This document shows, piece by piece, positions 24,051-33,500 of a stretch of DNA of 38,198 nucleotides. This DNA comes from Actinomadura sp. KC345. GTDB taxonomy: Bacteria; Actinomycetota; Actinomycetes; Streptosporangiales; Streptosporangiaceae. Under the pieces are notes generated by a model that was not told the DNA's origin, searched no databases, and saw only the letters and a list, made by a program, of their open reading frames with translations. How positions within the stretch are numbered: position 1 is the first letter of the stretch; each line of letters begins with the position of its first letter. The stretch lies in contig NZ_SMKH01000039.1 of assembly GCF_004348515.1 (NCBI RefSeq), positions 1 to 38,198 of the forward strand, given 5' to 3'. The translations under genes were made by a program, and so were the position numbers.

Positions 24051-27000
24051 TCAGGGGCGGCGCAGGGCGCGGCCGACCAGGGCGGCCAGTTCGGGCAGCG
24101 CGGGCGGGCGCAGCAGGCCGTAGTGGTCGGCGCCGAGGCCGCGGACGTCGAGGGGGCCGGCCAGGTGCCGTCCCCAGCCGAGGTCGGGGAGGCCGGGCGG
24201 GGTGTCGTCCACGCCCATGCCGATGCCGGAGTTGCGGTCGGCCGGGCGGTCGGCCCGCACCAGCAGCGTCCGGACGCGCGCGTCGCCGATCCGGCCGGGC
24301 GTGTGCGCGGCCAGTCCGCGCAGGTGCCGGGCGAACACCGCGATCCGGTCCCGGACGTCGTCGCGGCGGCCGAGCAGCCGGTGGCCGCGCAGGCGGCGCG
24401 ACACCTCGGCGTACCTGTCGTCCGGGGCCAGCGCGCGGAGGCCAGCCCGCTCCTCCTCCGTTCCGGCGCCGAGGTCGATGCCGCCGAACGCCTCATAGGC
24501 CGCCAGGAGCCGGACCGCCGCCTCGGCCTCGGCCGCGTCCGGGGTGGGCGCCTCGATGGGGGTGATGTAGGTCGGGTCGTTGGCGTCGAACATCAGCAGG
24601 GTCTCGACGTGCTGCCCGTCCTCGGCCAGGAGCCGCGCCACCTCCTGCCCCAGGCTTCCGCCCATCGACCAGCCGCCCAGCGCGTACGGCCCGCCGGAGC
24701 GCTGCCGGAGGGCGGCCGTGTAGGCGCGGGCCAGGCCGGTGAGATCGCCGGGCGCGGTGTCGCCGAGCAGGCCCGGATCGGTGACGGCGACGACGGAGTA
24801 CGCCTCGTCGATCAGCCCGGACAGCTCCACGTAGCACATGACGTCGCCGCCGGAGGGGTGCAGCAGGTAGAGCGTGCGGTCGCCGGTGCCGTCCCGCAGC
24901 GGGACGAGCACGTTGTCGTTGACGGCCGCGGTGCCGGTGGCCGGTTGTCCGGTGGCCGGTTGTCCGGCGGTCGGCTCGTCCCACGCGGTGGGGTCGGTGG
25001 CCAGGGTCCGCACCCGGACCGCGTACGCCGTGAACGCCCGGTCCACCTCGTCGGCGGGCAGGAGCCCGTCGACGGCGTCCCATTGCAGCAGCAGTTCGCC
25101 GCGCTGGACGAGCACCTGGTGGTCGAGCCAGACCTGGGGGGTCTGGCTCAGGGCGTGCACCTGCTCGCCGACCCACTGAAGGTCGGGTTCACCGCCCACC
25201 AGGTCCTCCAGCCCGAGCGCGCTGGTGAACACCACGGGGACCGAGCCGACCTCCCCGGTCCGGGAGGCGCGTTCGGACAGCAGGTCCAGGGCCGAGTACG
25301 CGCGGTGGTCCAGGTCGGCGAAGAGGCGCCGGTGGACGGCCCGGACCCGGTCGGCGAACGTGCCGGGTTCCCGGCGGTCCACCTCGTGGATCAGCAGCGA
25401 GGTGAAGTCGCCGACGACCGAGTCGACGCCGGGGTGGATCGGCGGCCGGTCGAACAGGGTGAGCGTCAGCGCGAAGTGCGCGCCGCCCGACCAGTCCGCC
25501 AGCGTCTCGGCGTACGCGGCCAGCAGCACGGCGGTCGGCGTCGTACCGCGCCGGGCGGCCTCGGCGCGCAGGCCCTCCCATTCCGCGGGTCCGAGCCGGG
25601 CGGTGCGGCGCACGAACACCGGAGCCCCGTCCAGGGCGCGCACCGGCAGCGGCGGCGGCCCGGGGAGGGTGCCGAGCCGCTCCCGCCAGTACCCGGCGGC
25701 CTCCTTCCACGCCGCGCCGCCCCGCTCGGCCTCCAGCGTCCGGGCGCAGTCGGCGAAGTCGACGCCGATCTCCGGGAGCGGTGCGTCCGGGTCCAGGTAG
25801 AGGCGGCGGACCTCGCGGTCGATGATCCAGTAGCTGCCCGCGTCGCATACCAGCACGTCCACGCCGATGAAGAGGCGGACGCGACCGTCCGGCAGCCGCG
25901 CCGCCTCGACGTGCACCGGCGGCCAGCGGTCCGACGGGCCCGGATCGCGCGACAGCCGGGCGCGCAGCCGGGCCAGCCGCGCCTCCCGGCCGTTCTCGTC
26001 CAGGCCGGTCAGGTCGTGCACGCGGATCCGGTACGGCGGCACGCGGTCGAGCGTCTTCAGCCGTCCCCGCGGAGTGGTGACGGTGCGGAGCATCGGATGG
26101 CGGTCGATCACCGCGCGCCAGGCGTTCTCGTACCGGCCGACGTCCAGGTCCGGGCAGTCGTACTCCAGATAGAAGTGGCAGGCGATGTCGCCGAGCGCGT
26201 ACCCGCCGCCGCGGCCGACCCAGTAGGCGTGCTGGACGCGGGTCATCGGGAACGTGCCGTCGTCCTCGGGTTCCGCGGGCACCGTCCCGCCGCCCGTCTC
26301 GGACGCGCGGGAGCCGCCGGGCGCCGCCCCGGCCGCGGCGAGGCCCTCGGCGAGAGCGCCGAGGGTGGGGCGCGCGAGCAGGTCCCGCAGCCGGAGTTCG
26401 GCGCCGAAGACGCGGCGCAGCGCGTCCAGCATCCGGGTCGCCAGCAGCGAGTGGCCGCCGAGGGCGAAGAAGTCGGCGTCCGGCGAGGTCACCGGGACGC
26501 CGAGCAGATCCGACCAGACGCCGGCCACCGCGCGCTGGTCGGCGGTCAGCCCGGCGCCGTCGTCGCCGGACTCGCCCGGCGCGGCCGGCGCGGTGTAGGC
26601 GGCGGTGGCGGCGCGTTCGCGCAGGTCGGTGGTCGAGACCGCCACCACCGGGGGTGTGCCGGGTCCGCCGGCCGCCAGGACGCGGTCGAGGGCGGCCATG
26701 CCGGTCGGGGCGTCCAGCGCGAACGCGAGCCGCACCTGGCGCTCGCCGCCCATCGGGCCGACCTTCCAGGCGTCCCAGACGGCGCTGACCCAGCGCGTCC
26801 CGCCGGGCGGTCCCGCCGCCGACGACTCGGCCAGCGCGTCGAGGTAGCGGTTGGCGGCGCAGTAGGGGCCCATGCCGATGCCGCCGAGCAGCGTGCCCGC
26901 CGACGACATCAGGACCACGGTCGCCGGGCGCCGGTCCGGCGGCAGCGCGTCGACGGCGGCGCGCAGGGCGAGGGCGCCTTCGATCTTCGCCGTGACATGC

Positions 27001-30000
27001 CCCGTGACGTGCTCGGCGGTGACATTGCGCAGCGGTTGCAGGTCGGCGGACGCGACCACGCCTGCGGCGTGCACGACCAGCTCGACCGGGGCATTCCCGG
27101 CCAGTTCCGCCATGAGGTCCGCGGTGGCCGCCGCGTCGGCCGCGTCCACCTGCCGGACCTCGATGTCCAGGCCCTCATCGGCCAGCATCCGCAGCCAGGC
27201 GGCCCGGTCGCCGTCCGTCGGCGGGTCGCTCCGGGAGGTGACCACCACGCGCAGGCCCCGGCGGGCCAGGTGCGCGGCGGTGGTGAGGCCGACATCCCCG
27301 AGCCCGCCCGTGATGAGCGCGACGTGGCCGTGCCGGAGCGGCGTCCCGTCCGGGTCCGCGGGCCTCCACGGCCGCAACTCGCGCGTCCGGCGGACGCCGC
27401 CGCGCACGGCCGTCTCGACGCCGGACTCACGTCCGCCCGTCAGATCGGCCAGCTCGTCCAGCAGGGAGCCCGCCTCGTCGGCGTGCTCGTCCAGGTCGAG
27501 CGTCCGCCATCGCAGGCCGGGCTGCTCTTGGGCGAGGACGCGCGGCAGCGCCAGCGCGGCCGCCGCCGCGGGGTCGGGCCGGTCGGCGCCCTCGACGCGC
27601 TGGGCCCCGCGGGTGGCCAGGAGCAGGAAGGCGGGCGGAGCCTCCGCGTCCGCGATGATCCGGGCGATGCGGGCGTGGCGGAGCACGTCCCCGGTCACGC
27701 CTTCCGCGCCTCCGGCGAGGACGATCGCACCGGTCCACTCCGCGGGGCCCTGGTCCGGCGCCTCCTCCTCGCCGGTCAGGACGGTGGCCCGTGCGCCCGC
27801 CCGCGCGAGTGCGGCGGCGAGCCGCTCCGTCGCGGCACCGGCGGGTCCGGCGACGAGCCACCGGCCGTCCAGGACGCGGTGCGCCGGGAGCGGAGCGGTC
27901 TGGCGCCACACGGGGATCTGGAGGGGGTCGGTCGCATCGGGCGCCTCGCCGTCGCCGGAATCCGCAAGGCGGCGCGGCGGGTCGATCCAGTAGCGGCGCC
28001 GCTGGAACGCGTATCCGGGCGCGGCCACCCTGCGGCGTCCCGGCCGGTGCATCGCGGCGAAGTCCACCTCCACGCCGTGAGCCCAGAGCAGACCGGCGGC
28101 GGCGTGCGCGGCCGCGAGGTCGTCGCCGCCGGACTCCGCGGCCAGCGCGGGGACGGCGGCCAGCAGCGGCTCCAGCCGGTGGGCGCGAGAGAGCGCGGCC
28201 AGGGCCGCACCTGGCCCCACCTGCACCAGCACGGCGGGGCCGGCGGGCCGCCCGTCCTCGACGGCCGCGCGCACCGCGTCGGAGAAGCGCACCGGCTGCC
28301 GCAGCTGGCGCACCCAGTGCTCGGCCGTGCCGAGCTCCGCGCTCACCTCCCGCCCGGTCACCGTGCTGATCGTCCGGATCGCCGGGGCCCGTCCGCTGAG
28401 CCCGGCGGCGGCGGACCGCATCGCGGGCAGCGCCCCGTCGATCAGGCGCGAGTGGGCGGCACCGTCGAACCGGAGCCGGGACGGTTCCAGCCCGGACGCG
28501 CGAAGCTCGCCCTCCAGGGCCGCCACCGGGGCGCGGGGGCCGGACACCACGCACGCGTCCGGGGCGTTGACGACCGCCAGGTCGACGTCCGGATGCCGGC
28601 CGAGCAGCTCCCGCGCCGCCTCCTCGCCCAGCGGGACGGCCAGCATCGCGCCGTCCCCGGCGGCCTCGGCCATCGCCGTCGAGCGGGCGGCGATGAGCCG
28701 GGCGGCGTCCTCGGGACGCAGGGCGCCGCCGGCGACGGCCGCGGTGTACTCGCCGAGGCTGTGCCCCAGCACCGTGTCCGGGACGACGCCCCACGACTCC
28801 AGCAGCCGCGCGGTGGCCAGCGACACCGCGTACAGCGCGGGAAGCCCGTGGACCGGGCCGTGGGCGCGCCCCGCGTCCCCGGCCCGCACGATCTCGCGGA
28901 TGTCGAGCCCGAGGAGGTCGCCGAACAGCTCGGCGCACTCGTCCACGCAGGCCGCGAAGACCGGCTCGGCGTCGTAGAGCGCCGCGCCCATGCCGGGCCT
29001 GGCGCTGCCGCCGCCCGGGAAGGCGAACACCAGCCGTGGCGCGGACGCCACGGGGCCGCTCGGCACCGCCGCGGCGAGTTCCTCGTACGACCCGGCCGAC
29101 AGCCGGTACGGCAGGTGCTCCCGTCCGGCCTGCAACGTGTGCGCCAGGTCGGCGCGGTCGTACCCGCCGTCCCCGAGGGCGCGGGCGGCGAGCGTCCCGG
29201 CGGCCTCGCGGAGCGCGGCGGGCTCCCGCGCCGACAGCACGATCGGGTGCGGGCGCGGGTCCGGTGGAGCGGGCGCCTGCTCGGGTGGCGGACCCACGAT
29301 CACGTGGGCGTTGGTGCCGCCGATGCCGAACGAGCTGATCCCGGCCAGCGGCGGGCCGTCCCAGGGCCGCGTCTCCGCCACCACGTCGAACGGGGACCCG
29401 GCGAGCCCCAGCAGCTCGTTGACCGGACGCGCGTGCAGGGAGGCGGGCAGTGTCCGCTCCTGTACCGCGAGGACGGTCTTGATGAAGGAGGCGATCCCGG
29501 CGGCGGCGTTCGCGTGCCCGATGTTGGACTTGACCGAGCCCAGCCCGCACCACGCAGGGCCGGTCTCCCCGAACACCGTGCGCAGTGCCGCGACCTCGAT
29601 GGGGTCGCCGATCCGGGTCGCGGTGCCGTGCGCCTCCACGTACCCGACCTGCCGGGGCTCGACTCCGGCGACCGCCTGCGCTTCGGCGAGCACCCGGGCC
29701 TGTCCCCGCAGGGACGGCGCGGTGAACCCCGCCTTGGCCGCCCCGTCGTTGTTCACCGCCGTTCCGTGTACGACCGCGAGGACGGGATCGCCGTCCTCCA
29801 GGGCGTCCCGGAGGCGCCGCAGTACGACGACGCCCGCGCCTTGGCTGTAGACGATCCCGGTCCCCTCGGCGGAGAACGCCCGGACGTGCCCGTCGGCCGA
29901 GTAGATGCCGTCGGGGGTGGACAGGTAGCCGCGGCCCTGCGGGACGATCAGCGACACCCCGCCCGCCAGTGCCGTGTCGGACTCGCCCGACAGCAGCGAC

Positions 30001-30584
30001 TGGACCGCCACGTGCACGGCCACCAGCGAGGTGGAGCAGGTGGTGTTGACGGCCATCGCCGGGCCGGTGAGGCCCAGCCGGTAGGCGGTCTGCAAGGGGA
30101 GGTAGTCGGTCTGCGTGGCGATCGCCGCCTGGAGGCTGCCCGCCGGATCGGCGCCGCCGCCCGTCGGGTCCCACCGGTCCCACAGGTTCGAGGCCAGGTA
30201 GGAACTCTGCGCCGCGCCCGCGAACACGCCGACCGCTCCCGCGCTCCGCCCGCCGCCGTGCCCCGCCTGCTCCAGCGCCTGCCAGGCGCACTCCAGGAAG
30301 AGGCGGTGCTGCGGGTCGAGCAGTGCCGCCTCGGCGCCGGTGAGCCCGAACGGAGCGGGGTCGAACAGGTCCTGTCCGTCGATCAGCCCGGCGACCGGGA
30401 CGTAGGCCGGGGCGCGGCGCAGCGCGCGGGGCACCCCGCGCTCGGCGAGCTGCCCGTCGGTGAGGCGGGAGAGCCCCTCGCGCCCCTCGGTGAGCAGCCA
30501 CCAGAACGCGTCGGCGTCCGGCGCGCCCGGGAACCGGCAGGCCAGCCCGGTCACGGCGACGGCGGTGTCCGCGTCGGTGCTCAT
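24051..30584 (-). CDS. Hybrid PKS-NRPS KS-AT-KR-ACP-Cy-TE (HMWP1-like)
   Basis: The 2177-residue synthase contains six domains. KS is at 5-430, with Cys183 in VNTTCSTS, His319 and His357. AT is at 515-815, with Ser609 in GHSLGEY. KR is at 1085-1285, with GGLGDVGL and Tyr1241 in GPYCAANRY, so it looks active. ACP is at 1345-1415, with Ser1379 in GGHSL. Cy is at 1445-1875 with an intact DxxxxDxxS (D1576, D1581, S1584), GDFTS, PVVFTS and SQTPQVWLDH. TE is at 1900-2177, with Ser1973 in GWSMG and His2154. It mirrors HMWP1 of yersiniabactin but lacks both methyltransferases and the PCP that should lie between Cy and TE; an A-Q-P-A-T-G repeat linker joins Cy directly to TE. The AT specificity position reads GAAH, neither the malonyl HAFH nor the methylmalonyl YASH pattern. 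ATG 30584 overlaps the NRPS stop (ATGA). Confidence 0.93.
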   Translation of the reverse strand: MSTDADTAVAVTGLACRFPGAPDADAFWWLLTEGREGLSRLTDGQLAERGVPRALRRAPAYVPVAGLIDGQDLFDPAPFGLTGAEAALLDPQHRLFLECAWQALEQAGHGGGRSAGAVGVFAGAAQSSYLASNLWDRWDPTGGGADPAGSLQAAIATQTDYLPLQTAYRLGLTGPAMAVNTTCSTSLVAVHVAVQSLLSGESDTALAGGVSLIVPQGRGYLSTPDGIYSADGHVRAFSAEGTGIVYSQGAGVVVLRRLRDALEDGDPVLAVVHGTAVNNDGAAKAGFTAPSLRGQARVLAEAQAVAGVEPRQVGYVEAHGTATRIGDPIEVAALRTVFGETGPAWCGLGSVKSNIGHANAAAGIASFIKTVLAVQERTLPASLHARPVNELLGLAGSPFDVVAETRPWDGPPLAGISSFGIGGTNAHVIVGPPPEQAPAPPDPRPHPIVLSAREPAALREAAGTLAARALGDGGYDRADLAHTLQAGREHLPYRLSAGSYEELAAAVPSGPVASAPRLVFAFPGGGSARPGMGAALYDAEPVFAACVDECAELFGDLLGLDIREIVRAGDAGRAHGPVHGLPALYAVSLATARLLESWGVVPDTVLGHSLGEYTAAVAGGALRPEDAARLIAARSTAMAEAAGDGAMLAVPLGEEAARELLGRHPDVDLAVVNAPDACVVSGPRAPVAALEGELRASGLEPSRLRFDGAAHSRLIDGALPAMRSAAAGLSGRAPAIRTISTVTGREVSAELGTAEHWVRQLRQPVRFSDAVRAAVEDGRPAGPAVLVQVGPGAALAALSRAHRLEPLLAAVPALAAESGGDDLAAAHAAAGLLWAHGVEVDFAAMHRPGRRRVAAPGYAFQRRRYWIDPPRRLADSGDGEAPDATDPLQIPVWRQTAPLPAHRVLDGRWLVAGPAGAATERLAAALARAGARATVLTGEEEAPDQGPAEWTGAIVLAGGAEGVTGDVLRHARIARIIADAEAPPAFLLLATRGAQRVEGADRPDPAAAAALALPRVLAQEQPGLRWRTLDLDEHADEAGSLLDELADLTGGRESGVETAVRGGVRRTRELRPWRPADPDGTPLRHGHVALITGGLGDVGLTTAAHLARRGLRVVVTSRSDPPTDGDRAAWLRMLADEGLDIEVRQVDAADAAATADLMAELAGNAPVELVVHAAGVVASADLQPLRNVTAEHVTGHVTAKIEGALALRAAVDALPPDRRPATVVLMSSAGTLLGGIGMGPYCAANRYLDALAESSAAGPPGGTRWVSAVWDAWKVGPMGGERQVRLAFALDAPTGMAALDRVLAAGGPGTPPVVAVSTTDLRERAATAAYTAPAAPGESGDDGAGLTADQRAVAGVWSDLLGVPVTSPDADFFALGGHSLLATRMLDALRRVFGAELRLRDLLARPTLGALAEGLAAAGAAPGGSRASETGGGTVPAEPEDDGTFPMTRVQHAYWVGRGGGYALGDIACHFYLEYDCPDLDVGRYENAWRAVIDRHPMLRTVTTPRGRLKTLDRVPPYRIRVHDLTGLDENGREARLARLRARLSRDPGPSDRWPPVHVEAARLPDGRVRLFIGVDVLVCDAGSYWIIDREVRRLYLDPDAPLPEIGVDFADCARTLEAERGGAAWKEAAGYWRERLGTLPGPPPLPVRALDGAPVFVRRTARLGPAEWEGLRAEAARRGTTPTAVLLAAYAETLADWSGGAHFALTLTLFDRPPIHPGVDSVVGDFTSLLIHEVDRREPGTFADRVRAVHRRLFADLDHRAYSALDLLSERASRTGEVGSVPVVFTSALGLEDLVGGEPDLQWVGEQVHALSQTPQVWLDHQVLVQRGELLLQWDAVDGLLPADEVDRAFTAYAVRVRTLATDPTAWDEPTAGQPATGQPATGTAAVNDNVLVPLRDGTGDRTLYLLHPSGGDVMCYVELSGLIDEAYSVVAVTDPGLLGDTAPGDLTGLARAYTAALRQRSGGPYALGGWSMGGSLGQEVARLLAEDGQHVETLLMFDANDPTYITPIEAPTPDAAEAEAAVRLLAAYEAFGGIDLGAGTEEERAGLRALAPDDRYAEVSRRLRGHRLLGRRDDVRDRIAVFARHLRGLAAHTPGRIGDARVRTLLVRADRPADRNSGIGMGVDDTPPGLPDLGWGRHLAGPLDVRGLGADHYGLLRPPALPELAALVGRALRRP

Positions 30585-33500
30585 CGGGCGACCTCCGCGG
30601 CCCGCCGGCGGGCCTGGCGCCGGCCGTCCGCGCGCCGCTCCGCCGTACCGGACGGCTCGGGCGGCGGTGCGGACTCCGCGGGCGCCTGTGCGGCACCCGT
30701 CCGTCCGGCGATCCACGCCGCCAGCTCCCGCACCGTCGGCCGGGTGAACAGGTCCACCACCGACAGGTCCGGGTGGAGCCGTTCCACGAGCCGGGCATGG
30801 GCCCGCACGAGCGTCAGCGACGTGGCCCCCAGCCGGAGGAACGGCGTGTCGACGGCCACGGGAGCGCCACCGAGCAGGTCGCCGAGCGTCTGCGCGATGA
30901 CCGCTTCGATCTCCGGATCGGGCGGCGGCTCCGATCCGGGGGCGTGGACCGCCACCGGCGTCGCGGTGACCGGTTCGGACGCGGGCGGCGGCTCGGGCGC
31001 GGGCACGGAGCCGGGGACGACGTTCAGCTCGATCAGCCCGTCCATCGGAAGCCGCTGCTGGAGGGAGAGTCCGCGCCGTTCCGCCTCCTCGGCCATGCGC
31101 GCGGCCCATTCGCCCGCGGCGGCCAGCGCGGGCACGGGAGCCAGCACGCCGCCGGAGACGCGCACCGCCACGTCCAAGCCCTGCTCCGCGGCCTGGCCGA
31201 GCAGGGCGGCGAGATCGCCGCCCGCCGGAGGCGGTACGGAGCCGGCCGGCGGAGGTACGGGGGCCCGCGGAGGGACGGGGGCCCGCCCGGCCGCCGGTGC
31301 TTCCCCGGCGGTCCGGCGGTAGGGGTTGGGCAGCGCCTTGTAATCGATCTTCCCGTTGTCGGTGACCGGGAACTCCTCCAGCCACAGCACGCGGCTGGGC
31401 ACCATGTAGTCCGGCACCCGCTCACGCAGATGGACGATGAGCGCCTCGTCCGACGGACGTTCCCCGTCCCCGGCCGCCGCCAGGTACGCGACCAGGCGCG
31501 GCCGGTCGTCGGGACCGCGCACCGACAGCGCCACCGACTGGCGCACGCCCGGCGCGCGGTTGAGCGCCGACTCCACCTCGCCCAGCTCGATGCGGTGCCC
31601 GCGGATCTTCACCTGCCGGTCGAGCCGCCCCAGGAACTCGATGTTGCCGTCGGCGCGCCACCGTCCCAGGTCACCGGTCTTGTACAGGCGGCGCCGCAGC
31701 ACCGGGTGGGTGACGAACCGCTCGTTCGTCTGCTCCTCGTCGCCGATGTAGCCGCGCGCCAGGCCGTCGCCCCCGATGTGCAGCTCGCCGACCTCGCCGA
31801 CCGCGCAGGGCCCGCCCCGCTCGTCCAGGATGTGGAAGGACTGGCCGCGCAGCGCGCGTCCGTACGGGACGCTCGGCCACTCTGCGGGGACCTCGCCGAT
31901 CGGGTAGCAGATCGACCAGATCGACCCCTCCGTGGCGCCGCCGAGGCTCACCAGCGTCGCGTCCGGCGCGAGCACTCGGATCCGGTCCGGCAGCGTCACC
32001 GGGATCCAGTCGGCCGACAGGAACACCAGCCGCAGCGGAGCCAGCACCGTCCGGGCGCGCTCCGGCTCGATCTCGGCGTACTCGACCAGCATCTCCATCA
32101 GCGCGGGGGCGGTGTTCCAGACCGTGACGCGGTGCCGCTCCATCAGGTCGAGCCAGTGCCCCGGATCGCGCTGCCGCCCTGGATCGGGCAGCACCAGCCC
32201 GGCGCCGGTGCCCATGACGCCGAAGATGTCGTGCACCGACAGGTCGAAGCTGAACGCCGACAGGCCGAGCACCCGGTCGTCCGGCCCGACCGGGAAGCGG
32301 TCGACCAGGTCGTCGATGGTCGTGCGGGCCGCGCGGTGCTCGATGGCCACGCCCTTGGGACGCCCGGTGGACCCGGAGGTGAAGATGACGTACGCCAGCT
32401 CGTCGGACATCGCGCCACGCGGCTCCCTCTCGCCGCCCCCGAGCGAGCCGCCCTCCGGCAGCCGGTGCACCCGCACGCCCGCGGGCCAGGAGACGTCCGA
32501 GGACTCCGGCACCACGGCCCGGCGCACGCCGGCCTGCTCGCACACCGACGCGATCCGCGCGGCCGGCCAGGACGGCTCGACGGGCACGTAGCCCGCGCCG
32601 CTCGCGCCGACCCCGAGCAGCGTCGTGACCTGCTCGATCCCCTTGTCGAACGCGACCGCGACCAGGTCTCCAGGACCGGTGCCCGCCGCTGCCAGCTCTC
32701 GGCCGATCAGGCGCGCCCGCCCGGCGAGCTCGGCGTGTGTCACCTGCCGCGCACCGTCCAGCAGCGCCGCCTTCCCCGGATGCTCCTCCGCCGCGCGGCG
32801 CAGCGGATCGTCCAGCAGCGGACCGGCGTCCCCGAACGGGCGGCATTCCAGGGGTTCGTCCCGCAGGAACGTGGGGTCCCAGCCGAGGCACGGATCGGTC
32901 CACACGCCGGGGTCGCCGGCGAGCCGGCGCAGCAACCGCAGGTGCGCGTCGCGCATCCCGGCCACGTGGCCCTCGCCGAACGCGCCGTCCGCCGCGTCCC
33001 AGGCGATGCGCAGCCGACCGCCCTCGTCGTGGACGATGTGGTCCAGCGCGACCTGCGGTGTCTGCGAGACGCCGAAGACCTCCTCACCCAGCCAGCCGGC
33101 GGGCGGCCGGCCGGGATCCGACAGGCCCAGCCCGCTGGTGAAGACGACCGGGTGGGACGGCGTCAGGTCCGTGGCCCCCGCCTCGCGCAGCACCTCGACT
33201 CCGGACACCGACCGGTGGTCCATGTCGGTCCAGAACCGCCGGTTCACCCGGTCCGCGAACCCGGCGAACGCCTCGGCGCGCTCCGGCCGGGGCACCTCGA
33301 CCAGGATCGTCGACGTGAAATCGCCGACCAGACGCTCCAGCTCAGGATCGTCGGGCCGGTCGAACAGGGTGGTGTTCAGGCTGAACGGAGCCGCGGCGCC
33401 CCACCGCTGGAGCACGAGGCCGAACGCGGCCAGCAGCACGCCGGTCGGGCTCAGGCCGTGTCCGGCGGCGCGCTCGCGCAGGGCCCGCCACTCGCCGGCA

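Noticed and set aside
24012..31322. A 2436-codon open frame on the plus strand opposite the PKS gene
   Set aside because: It is a frame shadow of very high third-position GC; the translation is low-complexity Arg/Gly/Ala/Val-rich with no domain, while the opposite strand reads six coherent domains.
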